Shown in pieces: positions 45,596 through 55,992 of a DNA stretch of 64,000 nucleotides; within the stretch, counting starts at the first letter, position 1, and the number at the start of each line of letters is the position of its first letter. The notes beneath the pieces are model-generated. The model did not search any database. It was not told the origin of the DNA and saw nothing but the letters and a program-made list of their open reading frames with translations. A program made the translations under genes and the position numbers. Source of the stretch: Platanthera guangdongensis (Eukaryota; Streptophyta; Magnoliopsida; Asparagales; Orchidaceae); NCBI GenBank assembly GCA_039583875.1, contig CM077151.1:116640609-116704608 (forward strand), read 5' to 3'.

Positions 45596-47295
45596 AAGAA
45601 CGAGAAGCACAAGAAGTAGCTGAAGCTCCAGACGCCAGACTTCTAGAGCTCCGTCACGTGAGGGATCATCCTAGAGAACAGATCATCGGAGATCCTCGTG
45701 TAGGCGTCAGAACTCGAAGAGGTACAACTAACGAAGTATTGCATCTCAGCTTCCTGTCTCAGGTTGAGCCAAAGAAGTTCGATGAGGCGAACAAGGATGC
45801 GGCATGGATTCTGGCCATGCAAGAGGAACTACATCAATTCGAACGTTGCAAGGTTTGGACGCTGGTTCCCAGACCATACAAACAGAATGTCATTGGCACG
45901 AAGTGGATTTTCAGAAACAAGCTGGATGAACATGGTGTCATCATAAAGAACAAGGCCAGGCTGGTGGCTCAAGGTTACAGACAGGAGGAAGGGATTGACT
46001 TCGACCAAACCTTCGCACCAGTCGCAAGGCTCGAGGCAATCCGGTTGTTCCTGGCATATGCTTCACACAAAGGATTCACTGTCTACCAAATGGATGTGAA
46101 ATCGGCATTCCTGAACGGAGACCTGAAAGAGGAAGTATACGTCGCTCAACCCCCAGGTTTTGTCGACCCTACTTATCCCAATCACGTTTATTTTCTTAAT
46201 AAGGCCTTATATGGGTTGAAACAAGCTCCACGAGCTTGGTATGAGACTTTATCTAGCTTTCTTCTTGAGAACAAGTTCTCCAGAGGTAAAATAGATAAAA
46301 CATTGTTTCTCCGGGAAGTCAAAGGCAAGATTTTGCTGGTGCAAATCTATGTCGATGACATAATATTCGGCTCAACGGACAACAATCTTTGCAAAAAGTT
46401 TTCCAAACTTATGCAAGGAAAGTTTGAAATGAGCAGTATGGGAGAGCTCAAGTATTTCTTAGGCCTTCAAGTGAAACAGTCTGAGGATGGAATTTTCATT
46501 TCTCAGACGAAGTTCACAAATGAACTCCTTAAGAAATTCGGTATGGAGAGTGCAACCTCTATGAGGACTCCAATGGGATCCACCATGTCTCTGGATGAGG
46601 ATGAGAAAGGTAAACCTTTCGATGAAACCAAATACAGAAGCATCATTGGATCCCTGCTCTACCTTACTGCCAGTAGACCGGATATTATGTTCTCCACATG
46701 TGTATGTGCCCGATATCAGGTGAACACTAAGGAATCTCACTATGTCGCTGCAAAGCGAATTCTAAGATACCTTAAAGGTACTCCTAATCTTGGCTTGTGG
46801 TACCCGAGGAACAATGATGTCGAGCTAATAGGCTTTTCAGATGCTGACTTTGCAGGGAGCAGGGATGACAGGAAAAGCACCTCCGGGACGTGTCAATTCC
46901 TCGGCAGGAGGCTTATCTCATGGAACAGCAAGAAACAGAATTGCGTTGCAACCTCCACAGCAGAGTCCGAGTATATCTCGGCAGGAAGCTGTTGCGCACA
47001 ACTCCTTTGGATCAGAAATCAGTTAGCCGACTACAACCTTCAGTTCAAGGAAGTTCCAATGTACTGCGACTCCTCCAGTGCAATTGCCATTGCCAACAAT
47101 CCGGTGTCGCACAGCAGAACGAAGCATATTGAAGTACGCTACCACTTCATTAGGGAGCACGTGGAGAACAAGGATATCTCTCTCTGTTATGTCCCCACGG
47201 ACAAGCAGATTGCTGATGTATTCACAAAGCCCCTAGACGAGGTAAAGTTCAATCTTTTCAAGACAGAATTGGGGATGCTCAATTATGAAGAATGA
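45559..47295 (+). pseudogene. R9 copia reverse transcriptase and RNase H
   Basis: From the shift near 45555 the frame is open to the stop at 47293-47295. Reverse transcriptase: [69 protein letters not shown], the active site YVDDIIFGS (YVDD at 46348-46359), [14 protein letters not shown]. RNase [66 protein letters not shown]. All key acidic residues are present. Apart from the upstream frame break this is the best preserved pol of the window. It synthesises element cDNA inside the particle. Confidence 0.92.
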
Positions 47296-47607
47296 AGACT
47301 ACAGAGGCTCCCACCTCGTGCATAATCTGAGGGGAAGCCGGGAACTCCAGCGTGAGTACAGATGCAAGAACTGAGGGGGAGCTAAGGGCCAAAGGTTCCT
47401 GACCCCGATTTGCCGAAGCCGAAAAGGGGGAGATCACCCTCTCGGGGTCAAGGCTAAGGTGGCTCCAGCTTGCTCCCAAGCACTCGGTATTGGTAAGGGA
47501 TGTCTCCACTTAATGATGTTACGTTTATGGTCTTCAGTTGCTTTCCTTTTCACTTGCTCTATTCACCTTAGCTTGTAGGGTTTAGGCTTCTTCAAATAGG
47601 GGGAGAT
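47296..47607 (+). other. R9 multiple polypurine tracts
   Basis: No ORF. Purine runs of the AGGGGGAG kind recur (about 47372, 47426, 47597) with a related GAGGGGAAG near 47329; the last lies next to the LTR. Repeated polypurine tracts before the 3' LTR are a Sirevirus trait. Confidence 0.85.
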
Positions 47608-49231
47608 TGTTGGGTATTGTATCCACAATGTACCTGATTTGAAGAAGCCCCTGGACAAGCTAAGGTCAATAGACTATGTATTTGATAACCTTTTTCAAGT
47701 TGTACTTGCAGTTTCTCCACGCTAAGTGCACACCAATGTCAGGGTGCAGTAGGTCAATATACACGGATCTGCACGACGTAATCCCTCGTTGAGCAGATCA
47801 GTGTGTTGGCCTATGTGTACTCTCTCTATTGGAGTGCACTTACTTTCAAGTACAGGGCCGCTCATATGCAAGAGAAGACAAGGAGCATGGAGGATCAAGG
47901 AGCAGCTCCTAGGTGGAAGACGAAAAATCGTCCAAGGCAAATTCGACGAGAATTATCAATGATTCTCGCCGAATCGGCGAGAATCACTTGGTGATTCTCG
48001 CCGAATCGACGAGAATTATCAATGATTCTCGCCGACTCCTTCTGGCCATCTCAATATGGTGCCAAGTAAGATTCGGCGAGAATCGCTTGTAATTCCCGCC
48101 GAACCAATGGTCATGCAGCCCATGAATACAAGTTGAATTCGTTGAGAATCGACAAGTAATTCGACGAGAATCACAATCGATTCTCGACGACTCGTCGAGA
48201 ATCACTTGATGATTCTCACCGATTCGTCGAGAATCGTCTGCGATTCTCGCCGATTTTTCCTTGGCGTTTTCTCAGTTAATTTCCTGAACCGGATTCTGCC
48301 GCTGTTTAATATCTGGACCGGGACTTGGGGGCTACCTCTGTGGGTCCCACAAACGGTCTTATTGGGGGTAGCTACAGTATAAATACATGGGTATTTTGAA
48401 CAGTACACACACAGAGAAAATACGCGAGCTCACGGAAACCCTAAAATCGCGAAATCCTTCCGCCGCCTCCGTCGCCGCTCGCGCAAGTCCGTCGCCGCCA
48501 CCGATAGATCTTCTTCCCGATCTCCGGCGACAGTAGCTTAGCAAGGCTTGAGTCTCACGAGTCTATCTAGAGATCCTTTGTCTCTCGATTTGTTGATCGG
48601 AAACACTTCCCATCCGAATCGATCGAGACGACCGATCCTCGTGTGACCGTTGGTAGACCGAGCTTGCTTCGCAACGAAGTTTGGATCTCCAAGTTCAGCA
48701 GCTGCACTTCATCGTAGCCGCCGATCCCGAAGCTAGCCGCCGCTCGTGTGCCGCCGCCGGTTCCGGGGAAATCCTCTCCAAGAGAGACCAAGGTCGTAGA
48801 CTCTTCATCGACTTCAAGAACACGTCGTCGAACAAAGAGGAACACCGGTGTCTCCAAGAGAAGTTTGTATCACGTGTACATTCTACTTTTATTTCATTGT
48901 AAAGGAACTCTTGTTCCGTGTTGTAAGGGTTGGGTGCAACCCGATTTGTGGGAGTGTTGACTCTCACGTGTGGAAGGGCTCCTTCCGTTAGTGAAGGGAT
49001 TGGATTTCAATCCCGTTGGTGAAGTGACCGAGTCGTCCCTTGTTGGGGAGATAGGTCGAAGGGGGAAAGTGGATGTACCCAAGTCGGGGAACCACTATAA
49101 ATTTGCTGTGTTTTCTGTGTGCTGTGTTTGTTGTTTTTATTGTGCAGGTACATCTGTAATTTCGCAAAAGAACCACACGTCACCTATCCCCCCCCCATAG
49201 GTGCACATAGTCGACACTAGGTGGACTTTCA
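47608..49231 (+). repeat. R9 3' LTR
   Basis: 1624 bp, near-identical to the 5' copy. Differences seen: C/T changes in the palindrome area (two), near 48568, 49094 and 49210, one missing base in the palindrome area and one extra C in the C run near 49190. Confidence 0.97.
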
Positions 49232-49236
49232 AGACT

Positions 49237-49322
49237 CTAGGACACAATTATGACCCTGGCTATACATGTTGGGTCACATCCTAAGTTAGTGAACCTAGCC
49301 CAAATCAGCTAGGGATCCAACA
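49237..49322 (-). repeat. R7 5' LTR, piece 3 of 3
   Basis: 86 bp matching about 20077-20162, ending GGGATCCAACA, then the GTATA duplication. Confidence 0.95.
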
Positions 49323-50179
49323 GTATACTTGGGTATACTTCATGAAGGAGAAGTCAAACATGTTCCGTTTGTTTATGGAGTTCAAGAAGATTGTGGAGGG
49401 CCAGTTTGGCGTGTGGATCAAAAAGTTGAGAACTGGCAACAGAGGTGAGTTCGGCTCAACCGTGTTCTCTAACTTTTGCAGGAAGCATGGGATCCAAAGG
49501 GAGCTTTCTCGTGGACATACTCCAAAACAAAGTGGAGTGGCAGATCGGATGATTCATCTTTCGATAGAGACCTTCATGTGATGGCTTCAGTTCAAAGACA
49601 TTCCTAAGTCTTTTTGGGCAGAAGGGATGGCCTGTGCGGCACATGTCAACAATCAGATGACTTTAATTCCGATCAACATGAAGACTCCGTTTGAGCTGAT
49701 GTTCAGGGTAAAGCCCGACGTGAAGCACCTTCAAGTGTTTGGTTCTACCTGCTATGTACACTCTCCGGGGGCTCTCAAGATGAAGTTAGTCTTCATTGGG
49801 TATGATGAGTATAAAAGGAGATGGAGGTGTATGGATCATGCGACGAAGAAGTGCATCGCATCGAGAGACTTTATCTTCGATGAACTAACGTCGTATTAGG
49901 GTAGCTCATATGTGGAGATAGAGGTGAGCAGGTGAGATGGTGGGCAGAAGGAGGCTGCTGCTAAAGATCTTCTGGTGGAGTTGTCTGTGTCACCAAGAGC
50001 TCCATGTGTTTCTAGATCTGGGGCAGACGCATCTGGTTCTGGAAGCAGGGGAGCGATGCTCTAGGTGCTTCTAGTTCAAAGACGGTTGCTTCTAGTTCAA
50101 GAAGCAAGTGGAGCGATGTTCCAGGCAGTTCTAGTTCAAGAGCGGAGGCTTATGGTTCAAGAAGCAGGGGTAGCGTTAC
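49323..50179 (+). pseudogene. R6 copia integrase, second half
   Basis: Continues the integrase broken at 18182: WVYFMKEKSNMFRLFMEFKK, then RTGNRGEFGS (second catalytic Asp of the usual RSDNG replaced by Asn), HTPKQSGVADRM (the third acidic residue Glu replaced by Asp), SFWAEGMACAAHVNNQ, HLQVFGSTCYVH and LVFIGYDEYKR. A TGA stop is near 49579 and a TAG near 49897. After about 49900 the linker holds a degenerate repeat of GGTTCTAGTTCAAGAAGCAGGGG words. R10 interrupts at 50180, after GTTAC (possible duplication). Confidence 0.85.
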
Positions 50180-51052
50180 TGTAACATCCCATGTTACTTC
50201 TGGACCCCTCAACTTAGATTGGGTTAGGCATGGGGTGAGATTTGAGGAGATCAACTAGGTTTGACCCTAGGTAGTGGGTGGTAGCCATGTGGGGCCCACT
50301 ATAAGACCTTAGTCAAACTAGGTCAAACTAGCCTAAGTGGGGACCCTAACCACACCATGACCCCACCACATTGCCCTAACCCTAAAGACAATCTAAGTGG
50401 ACCCTAGGGTATGTCACTGGGTCAACATTTTGACCCCAATTGACCAAAGTCAACCTTGGGCTCAATTTGGTCAAACCCACACTCATAGGCCTAATTAACC
50501 TAAGTGGGGCACCCCCTTGACCCAAACCAAGTTGGGTGGTGCCACTAGACCTATTTCCACCAAGTGGGGTCAGTCCACCCACCATGGTTGACCAGTCAAC
50601 CCTAAAAGTCAATTTGGTCAACAAATTGACCTAAAGAGTGAAATGAAGGCCAAGCCAAGTTCCTTTGGACCAAGCCCACTAAAAATTGGCCCATAGTCAG
50701 CCCAAGTGAACAAGACCAGTCCTACCCCTCTAAATCAGGAGAGAGATTACATGCAAAGGGGTAAAATTGGGATTTTTAGGAGAAGAGGAGAGAGAAAGGG
50801 GAATGAAGGGAATAATGGCCACATGGCCACCCCATCAGCTGGTTTTGGCTGCCCAAAACCAGGTGGCCGACCTCCCCTATTCATTTCCAGCAGAATATCA
50901 GGGCTGTGAGCCACATGGCAGCTGGGTGAAACCTCCAAAGCTCAAAACCGAGCTAACATTGGAGTTAACTCCACTTATAGCCCACCTCAGTCCAAACAGA
51001 GCTCACCATTAGCTTCAGAAGGCCGAGAGGAGTGGAATTCGACTGCTTAACC

Positions 51053-51151
51053 ATGGAGAACGGTGGAGAATTGAGCTTTCGGGGTGGAGCTCGCCGGCGC
51101 ACCACCACCACGGCAAACCGCCGCCTGACCCGCAGCCAAGCCTCGATTCAG
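51053..51151 (+). other. Candidate LTR-encoded first exon (R10)
   Basis: ATG in strong context (AACCATGG) opens 33 codons rich in Arg and Thr (MENGGELSFRGGARRR at the start), ending CAG/GTGCGTTTCT, a good plant donor in phase 0. An alternative internal exon at 51279-51442 is bounded by TTTCTTTTCTTGCTCAG and GAG/GTAGGA. Confidence 0.35.
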
Positions 51152-54100
51152 GTGCGTTTCTTCACCTCACCTCTTCCCGTACTAACTTTCTAGATCGATC
51201 TAGGGAGATATCGGGCTCAATCGAGCCCGATGCCATGAGAGGAAATGGTGAAAATCGAGCATTTCTTTTCTTGCTCAGGTTCGCCGGAGGAGCCAACTCC
51301 GGCGGCCCCACCGCCGGGAAACGCTAGCCCCCACCTTAACGAAGGTGGTGGCGATATCCGCCGGCGGTGGTGGTGGCTCAGCTGGCCGGAAACCGCCGGC
51401 AAAGTCGCTCCAGGTCGGCTCGATCTCAGCCGTCGGCTGGAGGTAGGAGATGAACGGATGCCGTTCAAGTAGCTTTAAGATTCGTGCAGAGGATTTAAAT
51501 GTTTTAATTTAATATTTGATGAATAGTATGATTTCTGTCACACCTTTTCAGTCACCTTGCATGTTAAATATAGGCCTCTTAGAAGCATTTCCAGACCTTA
51601 TACCCTTAATGAAAAATGTAGCCTAGGGTCTTACCTTTAATATGCCACCCTAAACTTATATTTTGGTGTAGTGTACAGTCCTGTAGGACATTTCTCCTAG
51701 GACTGGTCCTAGAGTAGGGCAGAAATTAAATTGGATGCCCTGGTCACAATATTAGTCACCATGGCCCCAACTTTTGGGCACATGCATGACTAGGACATAC
51801 TTAGCTCCTGCCAAAATTTAGGAATTTGTAGAGAATATTTTCCTATAGTTTTTGGTAAAATATCAAAATATAAATAAATGACATATATGGAGTTCTACTC
51901 CTCCCCATGGCCCCATATTTTGGTGGTGGGTCAGTGGGGTCATCCTTGGTGCATAATAAAATTTTCAGCACCTTGGGTTCACTGCATGTTGGGAAAATCC
52001 ACTTGCATGTGCTACCCTATGTTTAGCCTTGGTGTGCAAATAGCAAAAATGCAAATTGGTGTATTTAGCCCAATGGTGACATGCAAGAGTCATGAAATTA
52101 TTTACAGTGGTTCATTAGGGTAAATTGCATCCCTCAAACTAATGATGGAATTTTTGGAATCAAAATTCCATTTATTGGAATTTATTTTAAATATAGCTAT
52201 TTTGGAGATAAAATTGGAAAATAGGATTTATTCAAGTACAAATCCAAACAACTTTGCCAAGGCATAGATAACATCACATTTGACTTAGGAAAAATATGAT
52301 TTCTCTGTTTTGAAGAACTTTTGGAGTAGATACCCTAAATTCCCCATTTTACCCTTATTTTGTAAATTCTTGAAATGATGGATTTATACCTCTGAAAAAT
52401 TTGGAAATTTTTCTACTGTCATAAAATGTTATTATTAGTCTTGCACAAATTTCTCAGAATTTAATGGATGCATTATTTGTGTTAAATTAGTATAATGGCA
52501 TTTTGGTAAATATCTTATAATGGAATCCTATAGGCCATCTTACATTAAATGTTGATGATTCTCTGCCAATAGTCATATATTAGTGTCCTAAAAGCTCTGT
52601 AATTTTTTTTTGGAATTTTTGTGTACATAATGCCTATACATCATTTGGAAAATGGAATTTTTGTGGAATTGATATTAAATTGAAAATGATAATAAATAAT
52701 TTAAGGAAAATTATGAAATTCTGTAGGAAGCAATACTTTGTCAATATACATCTCAGGAAAAATTCCCTAGGTCAGAGGATACTTAATCAAACTACTTCAT
52801 GTGTAAAGTGACCTAGCATTTAAATTAAAAGAATTAATTAAAGGACTATTTGGCCAAGGAAAATTATGAGAATTCTTAGGGTAGTTTCCTTAGTCCATAA
52901 CACCTTAGGATAAATATTTAGAGGCAAGATGCCTTAAGGTTTGGAAGATCCCATTTTTAGGGTAATCATAGGTCATGGTCTGCATATAACACAAATAGGT
53001 CTTGCCTTAGGTGATTACCAGGGGATTGATTATCGGCAGAAATAAGAGAGAGTTCAACATATGTAACCCTGGTGGGTAGAGTTTTTCCTAGTGAGGGATC
53101 AAAAGTGCAAGTCTTAACTAGCAACTGGAGTGGGGATCGGCGGAAGACCGTCGGTTTTCCCGGTAATACCTTAGGTCACTAGGGTTGTACTAAGGCAATA
53201 AGGAGAGCTGGGGTGATACATGGGTAGCCATCAACTAAAATAAATATCCTTGCGAAAGGGAATGCTGGGCGTAATCCTAACACAGTTCCTAGTGCCCCTT
53301 GAGAGCCCTTCACAGGGAATACCGGGGGCAGTCCTGGGATTAACCTTAAATCTCTAAGTATAATAAACCGTAGACAAGAGTAGTTTAATAGGTTAGGGCA
53401 TTGTTGTACCTTCTCGCCCGTGTGGGGGCTGGAGAGATTCATGATATATGCTCACCCGTTTGGGGTTTGAGGGAGTTGGCATAAAGGCACTAATGTGCGT
53501 TCTCACCCGGGTTTGGGTTTGAGGGATTCAGGACGGGTTTTGGTCCTGCGAGCGGAAGGCTCGGTATGAATTACTTGTATGTGCATAAATATCATGGCGG
53601 GGCATGCGATACTGGCCGTTCGTCACACCGATGGCAGTACGGTGCACCAGGCGGTTGTGGGAGTTAGAGGGGCCAGTGGGTTGTTTTACACTGCGGTCTG
53701 GAGGACGTTCCCCGATAACACACATCCGACCCAACAAGACTGACGGGTTTGTCAGCAAAGTACGTACGCGAGACTCTAGAGTGCACCTTGGACGTGTACA
53801 GAGGCGTATGAGAGGGGTCTAAGGCTTGGTAGTGTGCATACCGGTCTAGAAGCGGAGACGCCCGCTCCGCTGCTGTCGTAGCCACAGCGGTGGTACCCGA
53901 GAGTGATGCTAGCTCTCAAAAAGTGGGAACTAAAGGTCTGTGATCACAGAGTCGTTGTGTGTGAGTTGCACTTGCCTGCGCATAAAATTGCATCATATCA
54001 TTCATTCATATTAGGTCATACGCTTCATAGATCCTTATCATATAAATTAGTATGAGCTCTTTTATATGATAAGTTAAATTTCCTGGAAACCCTAACTTAT

Positions 54101-54428
54101 ATATTTGTATGAGCATTTATATAAGTTAGGGTACGTTTATGATGATAGCTTAGTGGTAGCTTAGCTTATTTACTTGTTCATACTGCTGTTTCTTTACTTT
54201 CCTTTACTGCACCGCTCTTACTTACTACTTGTACTGTACTTAGCATTGCTAGAGTAGAATTTCATTACTTAGTACCACTCTAGATAGATATTGTCACCTG
54301 CTTCCATTTTGCTACCCCTTGTTGTCCTCCGCTTCGTCCTCCCGCTCGGTGCCTAGGAGCTGCGGGGCGAGGTGCGGAGGAAACGACTTAGTCTTTTTGA
54401 CTAATGGTCGGTGACCAACTATTTTTAG

Positions 54429-54524
54429 GAGCCCGTGGAGATGGAGCACCAGCACGTCGAGGAGGCAGGACATGAGGAGCAGATACCGCTTCAGCAGGCT
54501 ACTACCACTACTGTGCGTCCTCAG
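54429..54524 (+). other. Candidate LTR-encoded second exon (R10)
   Basis: It follows GACTAAT (branch-point-like) and CAACTATTTTTAG. 32 codons, acidic and Gln-rich (EPVEMEHQHVEEAGHEEQ), end at CAG/GTGGGA, another donor-like site, so it is phase 0 on both sides. If unspliced at its end, the frame stops at 54546-54548. The same DNA is also open in a second frame, so the coding frame is not certain. Confidence 0.35.
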
Positions 54525-54802
54525 GTGGGACGAGTCTTGATGTTCTAGTGTAGCTTCTGCATTTATGATTTTGTGAGAGAGAGATTTGATGTACTGGGCA
54601 TAAGCCCTTTTTACTCTTTCATTGGTACTATTTTGTGGACTATTGTACTATTCATTTTGTTGGGTACATTGGTCAAATGTACCTGATTTGAAGAAGCCTC
54701 ACCTAACTCAATGATATGCATCATAATGTATTTGATGTTTGTTTGAGTTACTTGTGCAGGTTAGGAATACACTGGACTGAAGCTAAAAATTTCTAAGTCC
54801 AT

Positions 54803-55860
54803 GTGTCGACACCCAGAGGGAAAGTGTCGACACTTGAGAAAGCTTGTGTTAACACCCAGACAAGCAGTGTCGACACTTGGAGTCATTGTGTCGACACCTG
54901 GGAAGAAGAGTCGACACCAGTCAGAAAGTGTCGACACTTGGAGCTGTGTCGACACTCAGTGAAGAAGTATGCAGAAAAGCTATGTCGACACTTAGCAGAA
55001 GTGTCGACACCTAGAAGAGCTGTGTCTACACCAGAAAGTGTCGACACTTGGAGCTGTGTCGACACTCAGCAAAAGTCTGCAGAGTCTAAGTAAAAGTGTC
55101 GACACTCAACACAATGTGTCGACACTATGCTGAAGAGTCAGTATTTGAAGTAAGTGTCGACACTCAACACAATGTGTCGACACTATGCTGAAGAGTCAGT
55201 ATTTGAAGTAAGTGTCGACACTCAACACAATGTGTCGACACTATGCTGAAGAGTCAGTATTTGAAGTTAGTGTCGACACTCAACACAATGTGTCGACACT
55301 ATGCTGAAGAGTCAGTATTTGAAGAAAGTGTCGACACTCAGCACAATGTGTCGACACACAACCAGAAGAGTCAACACTTGAAGAAAGTATCGACACCCAG
55401 CACAATGTGTCGACACTTAATTGAAGACTCTACACTTGAAGAAAGTGTCGACACAAGGAGCTGTGTCGACACTTAGCAAAGAACAGAAAAGTTACAAAAT
55501 ATTCTAAGTACAAGTGTCGACACTAAAGGAATGTGTCGACACTCAGCTGAAGAAACAAAAGTGAAGACTTGTGTCGACACCAAGAAGCAGTGTCGACACT
55601 TGACAGTTTCAACACATGAAGATGTGTCGACACAAAGAACATGTGTCGACACTTAGAAGAATACAGTTAAAGAATGAAGTACAAGTATTTGTGTCGACAC
55701 TCAATTTCAGTGTCGACACATGCAGAAGAATCTGTGTCGAGACATACAAGGAATTGTGTCGACACCTTGTAGACTTGTGTCGACACTTACACAACATGTG
55801 TCGACACTTAGTCTATAAGTGTCGACACTTAAGAACAGAAAGTCTCGACACTATCTGACA
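54803..55860. repeat. GTGTCGACAC palindrome array
   Basis: Several dozen copies of the perfect 10-bp palindrome GTGTCGACAC and one-base variants. Between 55094 and 55385 it forms a 58-bp tandem repeat (unit starts near 55096, 55154, 55212, 55270, 55328), each unit with two palindromes. Confidence 0.95.
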
Positions 55861-55984
55861 GTTAGGAAATTTCAAGAAGTGACTGGTTGACATGACAGCT
55901 GCCGATCCAGCCGGTCTACAGCAACTGTCAGAGAAATCAGAAGTCTGTTATAAACCGGACCAGCCAGTTACCATGAAGGAAGCC

Positions 55985-55992
55985 TATAAATA
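55985..55992 (+). promoter_or_regulatory. TATA box of R11 LTR
   Basis: CCTATAAATAGGCACC, the expected core promoter just after the palindrome array. Confidence 0.7.

Larger units (their letters stand above)
40129..49231 (+). mobile_element. R9: complete Sirevirus (Ty1/copia), 9103 bp, young
   Basis: Both LTRs are 1624 bp and differ by eye at only five C/T positions and two one-base length changes, so this is the youngest insertion in the window. PBS, long Gag, PR-IN, RT-RH and multiple polypurine tracts are present. It has no ORF3: only 312 bp lie between pol and the LTR. Three frame breaks remain in the coding region. Confidence 0.97.
18183..49322 (-). mobile_element. R7: Sirevirus (Ty1/copia), minus strand, hosting R8 and R9
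   Basis: Own sequence is about 12.1 kb: 3' LTR 18183-20162, ORF3, RT/RNase H, integrase, protease, gag, PBS, and a 5' LTR in three pieces. The LTR ends are TGTTGGATCCC and CCTCACTTTCA on the minus strand. The summed 5' LTR length (1281+613+86) equals the 3' LTR length of 1980 bp. Part of the reverse transcriptase is deleted, so it needed help from another element. ORF order is gag, PR-IN, RT-RH, ORF3. Confidence 0.95.
15686..50179 (+). mobile_element. R6: old Ty1/copia element, split by R7 and cut by R10
   Basis: 5' LTR, PBS, gag and the first half of integrase are at 15686-18182. The integrase continues at 49323 and runs to 50179, where R10 interrupts. Removing R7 with one GTATA copy brings the integrase frame back into register, which confirms that the two pieces are one element. 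The reverse transcriptase part is not in the window and should lie beyond R10. Confidence 0.85.
50180..54657 (+). mobile_element. R10: Ty3-type LTR, at least 4478 bp, cut by R11
   Basis: Starts TGTAACATCCCATGTTAC. No PBS, gag or pol is visible before R11 begins, so all of it appears to be LTR, exceptionally long. It has a CpG-rich, gene-like stretch (51050-51450), a long AT-rich stretch (51480-53000), and a late part with CCGTGGAGATGGAGCACC near 54435 whose layout (intron-like acceptor, then coding-like DNA, then an AT-rich run) resembles the R8 LTR end. The short open frames are not supported as genes apart from the candidate exons below. Alternatively, the far part is internal sequence with a lost PBS. 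Confidence 0.6.

Noticed and set aside
50382..51012. Short frames in the first part of R10
   Set aside because: No domain, biased by repeated GTCAAC/CAAGTGGG words of the LTR.
54803..55860. CRISPR-like appearance of the repeats
   Set aside because: Plant retrotransposon LTR; the repeat is a 10-bp palindrome with irregular spacers, and no cas genes are present.
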